Assembly (NCBI GenBank): GCA_035720945.1
Contig: DASTNK010000186.1
Location: forward strand, 1 to 7,923
Reading direction: 5' to 3'
DNA: 7,923 bases
Source of the DNA: SCQX01 sp035720945
Lineage (GTDB): Bacteria; Pseudomonadota; Gammaproteobacteria; Burkholderiales; Burkholderiaceae_B
Made by a program: the position numbers and the translations under genes. This document shows positions 1-6,782 of this stretch, piece by piece. Positions within the stretch are counted from its first letter, which is position 1; each line of letters opens with the position of its first letter. Under the pieces are notes generated by a model. It was given only the letters and a program-made list of their open reading frames with translations, searched no databases and was not told the DNA's origin.

Positions 1-855
1 CAAAGCCTTGGCCGCCGCCGCGGTGGCGATGTTGCCACCCACGACTTGAATCTTGGGGTAGTTCTTCTTGACCCAGCGCACGCGTTCGATGACGCCGGCC
101 GAATGGCCATGCGCGGTGTCCACGACGATGACGTCGACACCGGCGGCGGCCAGTTTTTCGACGCGCTCTTCAGTGCCCTCGCCCACACCGACCGCAGCGC
201 CCACACGCAACTGCCCCTGGGCATCCTTGCAGGCGATGGGGTGTTCGGTGTTCTTGACGATGTCTTTCACCGTGGCCAGGCCGCGCAACTGGAACTTGTC
301 GTTGACGATGAGCACGCGTTCGAGGCGATGCTTGTGCATCAGTGACTGGGCTTCGTCCAGCGTGGCGCCTTCCTTCATGGTGATGAGGCGTTCCTGAGGC
401 GTCATGATGTCGCGCAGGGGGACGTCGAGCCGGTCTTCAAAGCGCAGGTCGCGATTGGTGACGATGCCCACCAGTTTGCCGGCCTCGACCACCGGCAAGC
501 CGGAAATGCCGTGCTGGCGCTGCAGGGCGATGGCGTCGCGCACCTTCATGGTGGGCGTGACCGTGACCGGATCGATGACGATACCGAATTCGTGCCGCTT
601 GACGCGGGCGACTTCACGCGCCTGTTCGTCGGCCGTCAGGTTCTTGTGGATGATGCCGATGCCACCTTCCTGGGCCATGGCGATGGCCAGGCGCGACTCG
701 GTCACCGTGTCCATGGCGGCCGAGACGAGCGGAATGTTCAGGGTGATGTCGCGGGTGAAGTGGGTGACGAGGGAAGTATCGCGAGGCAGGACCTCGGAAA
801 AGGCGGGGACCAGCAACACATCGTCGAAGGTCAGTGCTTTCTTGATGAGGCGCAT
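1..855 (-). CDS. guaB: Inosine-5'-monophosphate dehydrogenase, N-terminal 285 residues (3' end outside window)
   Basis: IMP dehydrogenase oxidises IMP to XMP with NAD+, the committed cytosolic step towards GMP. The reading frame is open from the ATG at 855 to the window edge. The protein opens MRLIKKALTFDDVLLVPA, the usual start of bacterial GuaB. Residues 1 to about 90 are the first part of the TIM barrel, with SAAMDTVTES at 45-54 and GGIGIIHKN at 64-72. Residues about 91-205 are the tandem CBS (Bateman) domains, which in the family bind adenine nucleotides and tune activity; they include GISGLPVVE at 116-124. The barrel resumes with DVIVVDTAHGHS at 241-252. The catalytic cysteine loop (near residue 305 in E. 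coli, total about 488) lies beyond the window and cannot be checked. The start is supported by GGAG 7 bases upstream and a TATAAT box. guaA commonly follows guaB in proteobacteria, but that position is not visible here. Confidence 0.97.
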   Translation of the reverse strand, partial: MRLIKKALTFDDVLLVPAFSEVLPRDTSLVTHFTRDITLNIPLVSAAMDTVTESRLAIAMAQEGGIGIIHKNLTADEQAREVARVKRHEFGIVIDPVTVTPTMKVRDAIALQRQHGISGLPVVEAGKLVGIVTNRDLRFEDRLDVPLRDIMTPQERLITMKEGATLDEAQSLMHKHRLERVLIVNDKFQLRGLATVKDIVKNTEHPIACKDAQGQLRVGAAVGVGEGTEERVEKLAAAGVDVIVVDTAHGHSAGVIERVRWVKKNYPKIQVVGGNIATAAAAKAL

Positions 856-862
856 TCGTAAG

Positions 863-866
863 CTCC
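863..866 (-). promoter_or_regulatory. Shine-Dalgarno sequence of guaB
   Basis: On the minus strand GGAG stands 7 bases before the ATG at 855. This is good spacing and fixes the guaB start. It is the clearest ribosome binding site in the window. Confidence 0.75.
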
Positions 867-880
867 GAATCCAAAGCAAG

Positions 881-886
881 ATTATA
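881..886 (-). promoter_or_regulatory. guaB promoter, -10 box
   Basis: A perfect TATAAT reads on the minus strand 25 bases upstream of the guaB start codon, which predicts a 5' untranslated region of only about 20 bases. No convincing TTGACA-like -35 sits at 16-18 bases; the sequence there is GTGTGA or GGTGTG. The promoter may therefore depend on an activator, and an inverted repeat at 927-940 is suitably placed for one. The +1 near position 874 is inferred from spacing only. Confidence 0.7.
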
Positions 887-926
887 CGCGTTCAGGGCCT
901 GTTCACACCCAAAGGTGCCCGTGGCA

Positions 927-940
927 ATAGCCGTGGCTAT
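927..940. repeat. Perfect inverted repeat upstream of guaB (possible operator)
   Basis: The sequence is ATAGCC-GT-GGCTAT: two perfect 6-base arms around 2 bases. Its centre is about 60 bp upstream of the predicted guaB +1. It overlaps a 12-base near-tandem repeat, CCGTGGCAATAG then CCGTGGCTATCG. It could be a protein-binding site or part of the purL transcript end. No known operator was recognised, and it does not resemble the E. coli PurR box. Confidence 0.35.
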
Positions 941-968
941 CGCGAGGATTCGCAACGCGACGACGACC

Positions 969-994
969 CCGGGCCGCAGATACATGCGGCCCGG
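969..994 (-). terminator. Strong hairpin after purL, possible terminator
   Basis: The arms CCGGGCCGCA and TGCGGCCCGG are perfect 10-base complements around a 6-base loop, and the structure starts about 20 bases after the purL stop codon. Position and stability fit a transcript end or 3' stabiliser for purL. No U-run follows on the minus strand (it continues GGTCGTCG), so it is not a classical intrinsic terminator. It may end or protect the mRNA with help from Rho, or be only an RNA-stabilising stem. Confidence 0.45.
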
Positions 995-1013
995 TGACCT
1001 GTTCAGGGGATGC

Positions 1014-4000
1014 CTAGCCCACCCAGACCCGGGCGTTGCGGAACATGCGCAGCCACGGACTGGCGTCGCCGCCAGTATCCTGTTCGCCCCAGCGCGCCGG
1101 CGCCCACGACAGCATGGCGTTGCGGGTGACGCGCTCGGGATGCGGCATCAGCACCGTGAAGCGCCCATCGTCCGTGGTGACGCCGGTCAGTCCATTCGGG
1201 CTGCCATTGGGGTTGAGCGGATACTGCTCTGTGCGCTGCCCGCGATTGTCGACGAAGTGCAGTGCGCCCAGCGCCTGCGCGGCATCGCCCTGGCGCGAGA
1301 AGTCGGCAAAGCCCTCGCCGTGCGCCACGGCCACCGGGAGGCGGGCGCCCGCCATGCCCCGGAACAGGATGGAGGGCGAATCCGCCACTTCCACCAGGGA
1401 CAGGCGCGCCTCGTATTTCTCGGAGACATTGCGCGTGAAGCGTGGCCAGTGCGAGGCGCCCGGAATCATGGTGGCGAGCGCGGCCATCATCTGGCAACCA
1501 TTGCACACCCCCAGCGCGAACGTATCCTGGCGGGCGAAATAGGCCGCGAACTGGTCCGCCAGCGCGGGGTTGAAGCGAATGGTGCGCGCCCAGCCTTCGC
1601 CCGCGCCCAGCACGTCGCCATAGCTGAAGCCCCCCACGGCAACCAGCCCATGCGCGTCTTCCAGGCGCACGCGTCCAGAGAGCAGGTCGGTCATGTGCAC
1701 GTCCAGCGCCTCGAAGCCGGCCGTATCGAATGCCCAGGCCATTTCAACCTGACTGTTGCAGCCCTGCTCGCGCAGAATGGCGACCTTGGGACGCTTGCCC
1801 GAGGCGATATACGGCGCGGCGATGTTTTCCTGTGGATCGAACGCCACCACGGGCGACAGACCCGGATCCTGAGTGTCTTGCCAGAGATCGAACTCGGCCT
1901 GGGCGCAAGCCGGGTTGTCGCGCCGCGCCATGATGCGCCGGCTGACTTCGCTCCACGCCTGGGCCAATTCCACCCGCGGCTTGCGATAGACGCACTGGCC
2001 GTCACGGTAGATCTGTAGTTCATCCTGCCCATTGAGCGAGCCAATGACATGCGAGTGGGCCGACAGGCCCGCGCCACGCAGATGCTGCAACACGTCGTCG
2101 CGCTGATCGCGCCGCACCTGCAGCACCGCCCCCGCCTCTTCGGCGAACAGCGCCCGCAGCGTGAGTTCGTCGCGCTGTACCTGGATCTGTTCGGGCCGGA
2201 TCTTGAAGTCGCCCCAGTCCTCGGCCACGGGATCGATGGTCAGCATGTCCAGATTGAGCGCCACACCCACGCGCCCGGCGAATGCCATTTCGCAGACCGT
2301 GGCCCACAGGCCGCCATCCGAGCGATCGTGGTAGGCCAGGAGGTGGCCCCGCGCCGCGAGTTCGCGCACGGCGGTGAAGAAGCTGCGCAGCAGGCCGGCA
2401 TCGTCGATGTCGGGCGCGATCGAGCCCACTTGCCCGAACACCTGGCACAGCACCGAGCCGCCCAGGCGGTGCCGTCCCTTGCCCAGATCGACAAGAATGA
2501 GCACGGTATCGCCCATGTCGGTGCGCAATTGTGGCGTGAGCGTGGCGCGCGCGTCGGCCACTGGCGCGAACGCCGTGACGATGAGCGACACCGGCGCGAT
2601 GACGTCCTGTGCTCCGGCCTCGTCCTGCCAGGCGGTGCGCATGGAAAGGGAATCCTTGCCCACGGGAATGGACAAACCCAGGTCGCGGCACCAATGGCTG
2701 ACGGCCGACACTGTGTCGTACAGCGCCGCATCCTGCCCGCTGGCGCCGCAGGCCGCCATCCAGTTGGCGGACAGCTTGATGTCATGCAGCGAGCCAACGT
2801 CGGCGGCAATCAGGTTGGTCAGCGCTTCGGCCACGGCCAGGCGCCCGGACGCGGCCGCGTCGATGACCGCCACCGGGGTGCGTTCGCCCATGGCCATGGC
2901 CTGCCCGCGCGTGGTCTCGAAGCCCGACAAGGTGACCGCGCAATCGGCCACAGGCACCTGCCATGGCCCCACCATCTGGTCGCGGCTGCTGAGCCCACCC
3001 ACGGTGCGGTCGCCAATGGTGACCAGGAATGTCTTGTTGGCCACGGTGGGATGGCGCAACACACGCAATGCGGCTTCTTCCAGCGATACAGCCGATAGAT
3101 CGAGCGACTCGCCCGCCCCTGGCTCACGCCGCACATCACGCGTCATGCGTGGAGGCTTTCCAAGAATCACGTCAACGGGCACATCGACAGGGATGATGTC
3201 GTCGGCGGATGCCGCCTCGGGCACGGATCCACTCACGCCAGGGATGCCACCGCCACGCGTGACCTTCAGGCGTCGATCCTCGGTGGCCACCCCCACGACC
3301 GCGTAGGGGCAGCGTTCACGACGCGCAATGACGTCGAAACGCGCCAGATCTTGCGGCAGAATCGCCAAGACATAGCGTTCCTGTGACTCGTTGCTCCAGA
3401 TTTCAGCGGCGGAGAGGCCCGATTCCTCGACGTGCACCTGCGCCAGATCGAAGATCGCGCCGCGCCCCGCGTCGTTCACCAGTTCGGGAAAAGCATTCGA
3501 GAGGCCACCGGCGCCCACGTCATGGATGGCCACGATGGGGTTTCCAGCCCCTTGCTGCCAGCAGCGGTCGATCACTTCCTGCCCGCGCCGCTGCATTTCC
3601 GGGTTGCCGCGCTGCACGGAATCGAAATCGAGGTCTGCGCTGTTGGCGCCCACGCTCATGCTCGAGGCCGCGCCACCGCCCATGCCGATCCGCATGCCCG
3701 GCCCGCCAAGCTGGATCAGCAGCGCCCCCGGCGGAATCGGGTCTTTGTGCGATTGGGTATCGTCGATGGTGCCCAGGCCGCCGGCGATCATGATGGGTTT
3801 GTGATACCCCCAGACACGGCCGCCGGCTCGTTGCTCATGGCTGCGGAAATAGCCCAGCAGATTGGGCCGGCCGAACTCGTTGTTGAACGCCGCGCCCCCG
3901 ATGGGCCCGTCGATCATGATGTCCAGGGCCGTGGCGATGCGCGCGGGCGGCACCGGCAGATCGGCGGTTTCCCAGGGTTCGGGCGCGTCGTCGAAGCGCA

Positions 4001-5072
4001 GATTGGACACCGTGAAGCCGGTCAGCCCCGCCTTGGGCTTCGAGCCGCGGCCAGTCGCGCCCTCGTCGCGGATTTCTCCGCCGGCACCGGTGGCGGCACC
4101 GGGGAACGGCGCGATGGCGGTCGGGTGGTTATGCGTCTCGACCTTCATGAGCGTGTGCGCCACCACCTCGCGGCGCTCGTACACGCACGCATCGTCCGGG
4201 CTGGCGGCCAGTGGTGGCCGGGCCTGGAACTGCGTGACGGGCCCGCCCGCCATGACGGCGGCATTGTCCGAATACGCCACCACCGTGCCTTTTGGCTGCG
4301 CCGCATGCGTGGCGCGGATCAGGCCGAACAACGTGTGCTCTTGCTCGACGCCGTCCACGACCCACTGCGCATTGAAGATCTTGTGCCGGCAGTGCTCGCT
4401 GTTGGCCTGCGCGAACATCATCAGCTCGACATCGGTGGGGTCGCGTCCGAGTTGGCTGAAAGAGGACTGAAGGTAGTCGATTTCGTCATCGGACAGCGCC
4501 AATCCCAGCTCGCGGTTGGCGCGCAACAACGCGTCACGCCCTTGTTCCAGCACGGCCACGCGTCGCGTGGGTTTGCCCGGCAACGATTCAAAAAGCGCCT
4601 GGCCGTCGAAATCGGCATCCACCACCGATTCCGTCATGCGGTCATGGAGACAGGCGGCGATCGCCGCGAGTTGATCGGGTTCGATCTTGCGCACGCCCAG
4701 CAGCCCGCGGTTCGGCGTCAAGATATAACGGATGCCGCGCTCCACCCTGCGCACGGAGGACAGGCCACAGTTGTGGGCGATGTCGGTCGCCTTGCTGGCC
4801 CAGGGCGACACCGTGCCCGGACGGGGAATCACCCGCAACACCAGATCGTGCCTGCCCGTGTCGGCCACCGCCGCGCGCTCACCGTAGTCGAGCAATGCCA
4901 CCAACCGGTCGCGGTCGCCGGTGTTCAGCGCGGCGCCGAGCCAGACGAAATGCTCGTAACTAGCGTGGACGCCCGAGATGGGCAGTTCCAGGCGGGCGAG
5001 TCGCTGCAACAGGCGTTCACGGCGAAACGCCGATAGAGCGGGCGAACCGGGGAGTATCTGGATGGAAGTCAC
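1014..5072 (-). CDS. purL: Phosphoribosylformylglycinamidine synthase, large single-chain form
   Basis: PurL converts FGAR to FGAM using ATP and ammonia from glutamine, the fourth step of de novo purine synthesis in the cytosol. At 1352 residues it is the fused form of gammaproteobacterial type (E. coli 1295). The PurS-like N-terminal domain covers roughly residues 1-150. The two PurM-like synthase halves follow, with AQANSEHCRHK at 221-231, KVETHNHPTAI at 310-320, GGAAFNNEFGRPNLLGYFR at 392-410 and a second-half SIPVGKDSLSMR at 801-812. The class I glutaminase occupies about 1095-1352: the GVCNGCQ nucleophile is Cys1190, and MPHPER supplies His1311 and Glu1313. All key residues are intact and there is no frameshift. 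The start is GTG; an in-frame TAA lies 48 bases upstream with no other start codon between, and homology begins at once (IQILPGSPALSAFRRERLL). No clear Shine-Dalgarno precedes it. It appears to be transcribed from its own promoter. Confidence 0.98.
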   Translation of the reverse strand: MTSIQILPGSPALSAFRRERLLQRLARLELPISGVHASYEHFVWLGAALNTGDRDRLVALLDYGERAAVADTGRHDLVLRVIPRPGTVSPWASKATDIAHNCGLSSVRRVERGIRYILTPNRGLLGVRKIEPDQLAAIAACLHDRMTESVVDADFDGQALFESLPGKPTRRVAVLEQGRDALLRANRELGLALSDDEIDYLQSSFSQLGRDPTDVELMMFAQANSEHCRHKIFNAQWVVDGVEQEHTLFGLIRATHAAQPKGTVVAYSDNAAVMAGGPVTQFQARPPLAASPDDACVYERREVVAHTLMKVETHNHPTAIAPFPGAATGAGGEIRDEGATGRGSKPKAGLTGFTVSNLRFDDAPEPWETADLPVPPARIATALDIMIDGPIGGAAFNNEFGRPNLLGYFRSHEQRAGGRVWGYHKPIMIAGGLGTIDDTQSHKDPIPPGALLIQLGGPGMRIGMGGGAASSMSVGANSADLDFDSVQRGNPEMQRRGQEVIDRCWQQGAGNPIVAIHDVGAGGLSNAFPELVNDAGRGAIFDLAQVHVEESGLSAAEIWSNESQERYVLAILPQDLARFDVIARRERCPYAVVGVATEDRRLKVTRGGGIPGVSGSVPEAASADDIIPVDVPVDVILGKPPRMTRDVRREPGAGESLDLSAVSLEEAALRVLRHPTVANKTFLVTIGDRTVGGLSSRDQMVGPWQVPVADCAVTLSGFETTRGQAMAMGERTPVAVIDAAASGRLAVAEALTNLIAADVGSLHDIKLSANWMAACGASGQDAALYDTVSAVSHWCRDLGLSIPVGKDSLSMRTAWQDEAGAQDVIAPVSLIVTAFAPVADARATLTPQLRTDMGDTVLILVDLGKGRHRLGGSVLCQVFGQVGSIAPDIDDAGLLRSFFTAVRELAARGHLLAYHDRSDGGLWATVCEMAFAGRVGVALNLDMLTIDPVAEDWGDFKIRPEQIQVQRDELTLRALFAEEAGAVLQVRRDQRDDVLQHLRGAGLSAHSHVIGSLNGQDELQIYRDGQCVYRKPRVELAQAWSEVSRRIMARRDNPACAQAEFDLWQDTQDPGLSPVVAFDPQENIAAPYIASGKRPKVAILREQGCNSQVEMAWAFDTAGFEALDVHMTDLLSGRVRLEDAHGLVAVGGFSYGDVLGAGEGWARTIRFNPALADQFAAYFARQDTFALGVCNGCQMMAALATMIPGASHWPRFTRNVSEKYEARLSLVEVADSPSILFRGMAGARLPVAVAHGEGFADFSRQGDAAQALGALHFVDNRGQRTEQYPLNPNGSPNGLTGVTTDDGRFTVLMPHPERVTRNAMLSWAPARWGEQDTGGDASPWLRMFRNARVWVG

Positions 5073-5119
5073 GATGCGGCGCGGGGCAGAAAGAGGGGAA
5101 CAGGAGGAAGAGGCATCAT
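5069..5119 (-). other. Possible 16-codon leader ORF overlapping the purL start
   Basis: Starting at tandem ATG codons, this small frame encodes MMPLPPVPLFLPRAAS and stops with a TGA that overlaps the purL GTG as GTGA. This geometry is typical of translational coupling and could explain why purL lacks its own Shine-Dalgarno. Against it, no good ribosome binding site precedes the ATGs, and the first ATG overlaps the best -10 candidate (5118-5123). If that promoter is used, neither ATG is transcribed. This is a hypothesis, not an established gene. Confidence 0.25.
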
Positions 5120-5123
5120 TTTA
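5118..5123 (-). promoter_or_regulatory. Probable purL promoter, -10 box
   Basis: TAAAAT reads on the minus strand, one mismatch from consensus, 45 bases upstream of the GTG start. It stands in otherwise GC-rich sequence and no better -10 was found in the gap. No recognisable -35 lies 16-18 bases upstream. The predicted +1, near 5110, would begin in a pyrimidine-rich leader. Confidence 0.45.
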
Positions 5124-5200
5124 GCCGGTTGGCCACCCCGGCCCGCGACAGGTCTTTTCGAAGCGCCAAAAGCGGGGTTCGCTACACAACACAACAGGGG

Positions 5201-5215
5201 AGCCCGAATCGGGCT
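5201..5215 (-). terminator. Hairpin downstream of greB, possible terminator
   Basis: AGCCCG-ATT-CGGGCT forms a 6-base stem with a 3-base loop about 100 bases after the greB stop. On the minus strand it is followed by CCCC and then a U/G-rich run (TGTTGTGTTGTGT) rather than a clean U-run. It is the only candidate end for the hydrolase-PHP-greB transcript before the purL promoter. Confidence 0.4.
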
Positions 5216-5315
5216 GCCGGTGGGAACGATTTGCCGTCAGCCTCAAGAAAAACACAACTGTCGCCAGCGGTGGCATACCGCGCGACCGTGGACTGAATGG
5301 CCGGGAGCTCGACGC

Positions 5316-5891
5316 CTATCCGTCGGAACCCTGTCCTGGCGCCGGATAACGCACTTCCAGCACGTCCAGTTCATCCAGCCCCGCCGGCGTGCGCAACTGC
5401 ACCGTGTCGCCCTCACGCGCCTTGAGCAGCGCGCGCGCGACCGGCGAAATCCAGCTGATGCGCCCTTGCAAGGGTTCGGCCTCGTCGACGCCGACGATGG
5501 TGACGCGGAATTCCTCGCCCGCGCTGTCCGAATAGACAACCGTGGCGCCGAAAAACACCTGTTCCCGATTCGGCTGCGCGGCCGGGTCGACCACTTCGGC
5601 GATTTCAAGCCGCTTGGTCAGGAAACGCATGCGTCGATCGATTTCGCGCAGGCGCTTCTTGCCGTAGATGTAGTCACCGTTCTCCGAGCGGTCGCCGTTG
5701 GAAGCGGCCCAGGAAACGATCTGCACCACGGCTGGCCGCTCTTCGTTCATGAGATGCGTCAATTCGTCACGCAGGCGCCTGTAGCCCTGCGTCGTCATGT
5801 AGTTCTTGACGCCCGACGGCAGACTGGCGGCTGGCGCACCGGCGCCGTCGTCATCGTCGTCTTCAGATTCTTTGACAAAAGCCTTGTTCAT
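5316..5891 (-). CDS. greB: Transcription elongation (transcript cleavage) factor GreB
   Basis: GreB inserts its coiled coil into the secondary channel of RNA polymerase and stimulates cleavage of backtracked RNA. The protein is 191 residues from the ATG at 5891. Residues about 33-105 form the coiled coil, and its tip WAASNGDRSENGDY (61-74) carries the family's two catalytic acids, Asp67 and Glu70. KKRLREIDRR (78-87) is a GreB hallmark. The FKBP-like C-terminal domain follows, with FFGATV at 113-118 and SPVARALLK at 149-157. Compared with E. coli GreB (158 residues) it has about 31 extra N-terminal residues, including Glu10 and Asp11-15. I prefer the start at MNKAFVKESE because I recall the same opening in other Burkholderiales. 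An upstream ATG at 5936 would add 15 unrelated residues and overlap the preceding gene; Met32 (ATG at 5798) would give an E. coli-length protein. It lies 35 bases after the PHP gene stop and is probably cotranscribed. Its ribosome binding site is weak. Confidence 0.95.
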   Translation of the reverse strand: MNKAFVKESEDDDDDGAGAPAASLPSGVKNYMTTQGYRRLRDELTHLMNEERPAVVQIVSWAASNGDRSENGDYIYGKKRLREIDRRMRFLTKRLEIAEVVDPAAQPNREQVFFGATVVYSDSAGEEFRVTIVGVDEAEPLQGRISWISPVARALLKAREGDTVQLRTPAGLDELDVLEVRYPAPGQGSDG

Positions 5892-5926
5892 GATGTGCCA
5901 CGCTGGTACTGCCGCTATATGCCGCT

Positions 5927-6778
5927 TCAGAACCAATCGTACCAGACCGTGGTCAAGTCTTCCGGCAGCGGAGGCAGCGTGCCCAGATCAACGCGGCTTT
6001 CCCCCGGGCTGTGGAAATCCGAACCGCGCGAAGCCAGAAACCCGTAATGCCGCGCCACCTTGGCGTATTCGTCGAATTGAGCCGGGCGATGGCTGCCGGT
6101 GACCACTTCCAAGCCTTCCCCGCCCGCCTCTTTGAAGGCGTCGAAGAATGCGCCGTACTCCAGTTGGGAATACGCGTAACGGCCTGGGTGCGCGATCACC
6201 GCGCGGCCCCCCGCGCCGGTGATCCAGGCGACGGCCTCGGCCAGGCCTGCCCACCGCCCAGGCACGTTGGCGGGTTTGCCCTGCCCCAGGTGCTGGTCGA
6301 AAACAGACTGCATGGTGGGGAAGCGCCCCTGCTCAACCAGGAACCGGGCGAAATGCGTGCGGCTGACCAGACCGGGATTCATCGCATAGCGCAACGCCCC
6401 CTCCAGGCACCCCGACATGCCCAGCCGCGCATCCAGCCTGCGGCCGATTTCAGTGGCGCGTTCCGCGCGGCCCACGCGAATACCGGCCAAACCCGCCGTC
6501 AACGCCGGGTTTGCCGGGTCGAAACGCAGGCCCACGATATGCACTGTGCGCCCCGCCCATGTGACGGAAATCTCCACGCCCGGCACGAACGACATCCCCA
6601 GGGCCGCAGCCGCGGCGGCCGCCTCGGCCACCCCCGCGACCTCGTCGTGATCGGTCAACGCCCATAGCCGCACACCGTTGCCGTGCGCGCGGCGCGCCAG
6701 TTCAACGGGCGTCAGCACCCCGTCGGAATGCACGGAATGGCAGTGCAGATCGGCGTTGAGAGTGATCGCCGGCTTCAT
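5927..6778 (-). CDS. rnm: PHP-domain phosphoesterase, YciV/RNase AM family
   Basis: This is a 283-residue metal-dependent PHP-superfamily phosphoesterase. The metal-ligand motifs are complete and in order: DLHCHSVHSDG (10-20), LTDHDE (41-46), PGVEIS (66-71), HIVGL (80-84), SRTHFARFLVE (139-149), IAHPGRY (195-201) and SRGSDFHSP (250-258). The order and the HFARFLVE block match E. coli YciV, shown to be RNase AM, a 5'-3' exonuclease that matures rRNA 5' ends. A Chromobacterium relative hydrolyses 3',5'-bisphosphonucleotides such as pAp. Which activity dominates here cannot be read from sequence. The ATG at 6778 gives a protein starting just before the first HxH motif; longer in-frame extensions, as far as 7060, run through the hydrolase gene and encode nothing PHP-like. 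The gene begins 4 bases after the hydrolase stop, suggesting translational coupling, and is followed by greB. The family call is firm; the symbol is by similarity. Confidence 0.9.
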   Translation of the reverse strand: MKPAITLNADLHCHSVHSDGVLTPVELARRAHGNGVRLWALTDHDEVAGVAEAAAAAAALGMSFVPGVEISVTWAGRTVHIVGLRFDPANPALTAGLAGIRVGRAERATEIGRRLDARLGMSGCLEGALRYAMNPGLVSRTHFARFLVEQGRFPTMQSVFDQHLGQGKPANVPGRWAGLAEAVAWITGAGGRAVIAHPGRYAYSQLEYGAFFDAFKEAGGEGLEVVTGSHRPAQFDEYAKVARHYGFLASRGSDFHSPGESRVDLGTLPPLPEDLTTVWYDWF

Positions 6779-6782
6779 GATG

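Noticed and set aside
915..2018. 367-codon plus-strand frame reaching from the guaB-purL gap into purL
   Set aside because: It is a shadow of the purL glutaminase domain with atypical composition, no ribosome binding site and no family resemblance.
3432..5036. 534-codon open frame on the plus strand
   Set aside because: It is antisense to purL in GC-rich DNA, its protein is His/Arg/Gly-rich with no recognisable domain, and purL on the other strand is unmistakable. Such frames arise from codon bias.
5184..5195. Short ACACA-type repeat (ACACAACACAAC)
   Set aside because: Little more than two copies of a 5-base unit in an intergenic gap is too short to call a meaningful repeat. It is noted only as the U/G-rich tail of the greB hairpin.
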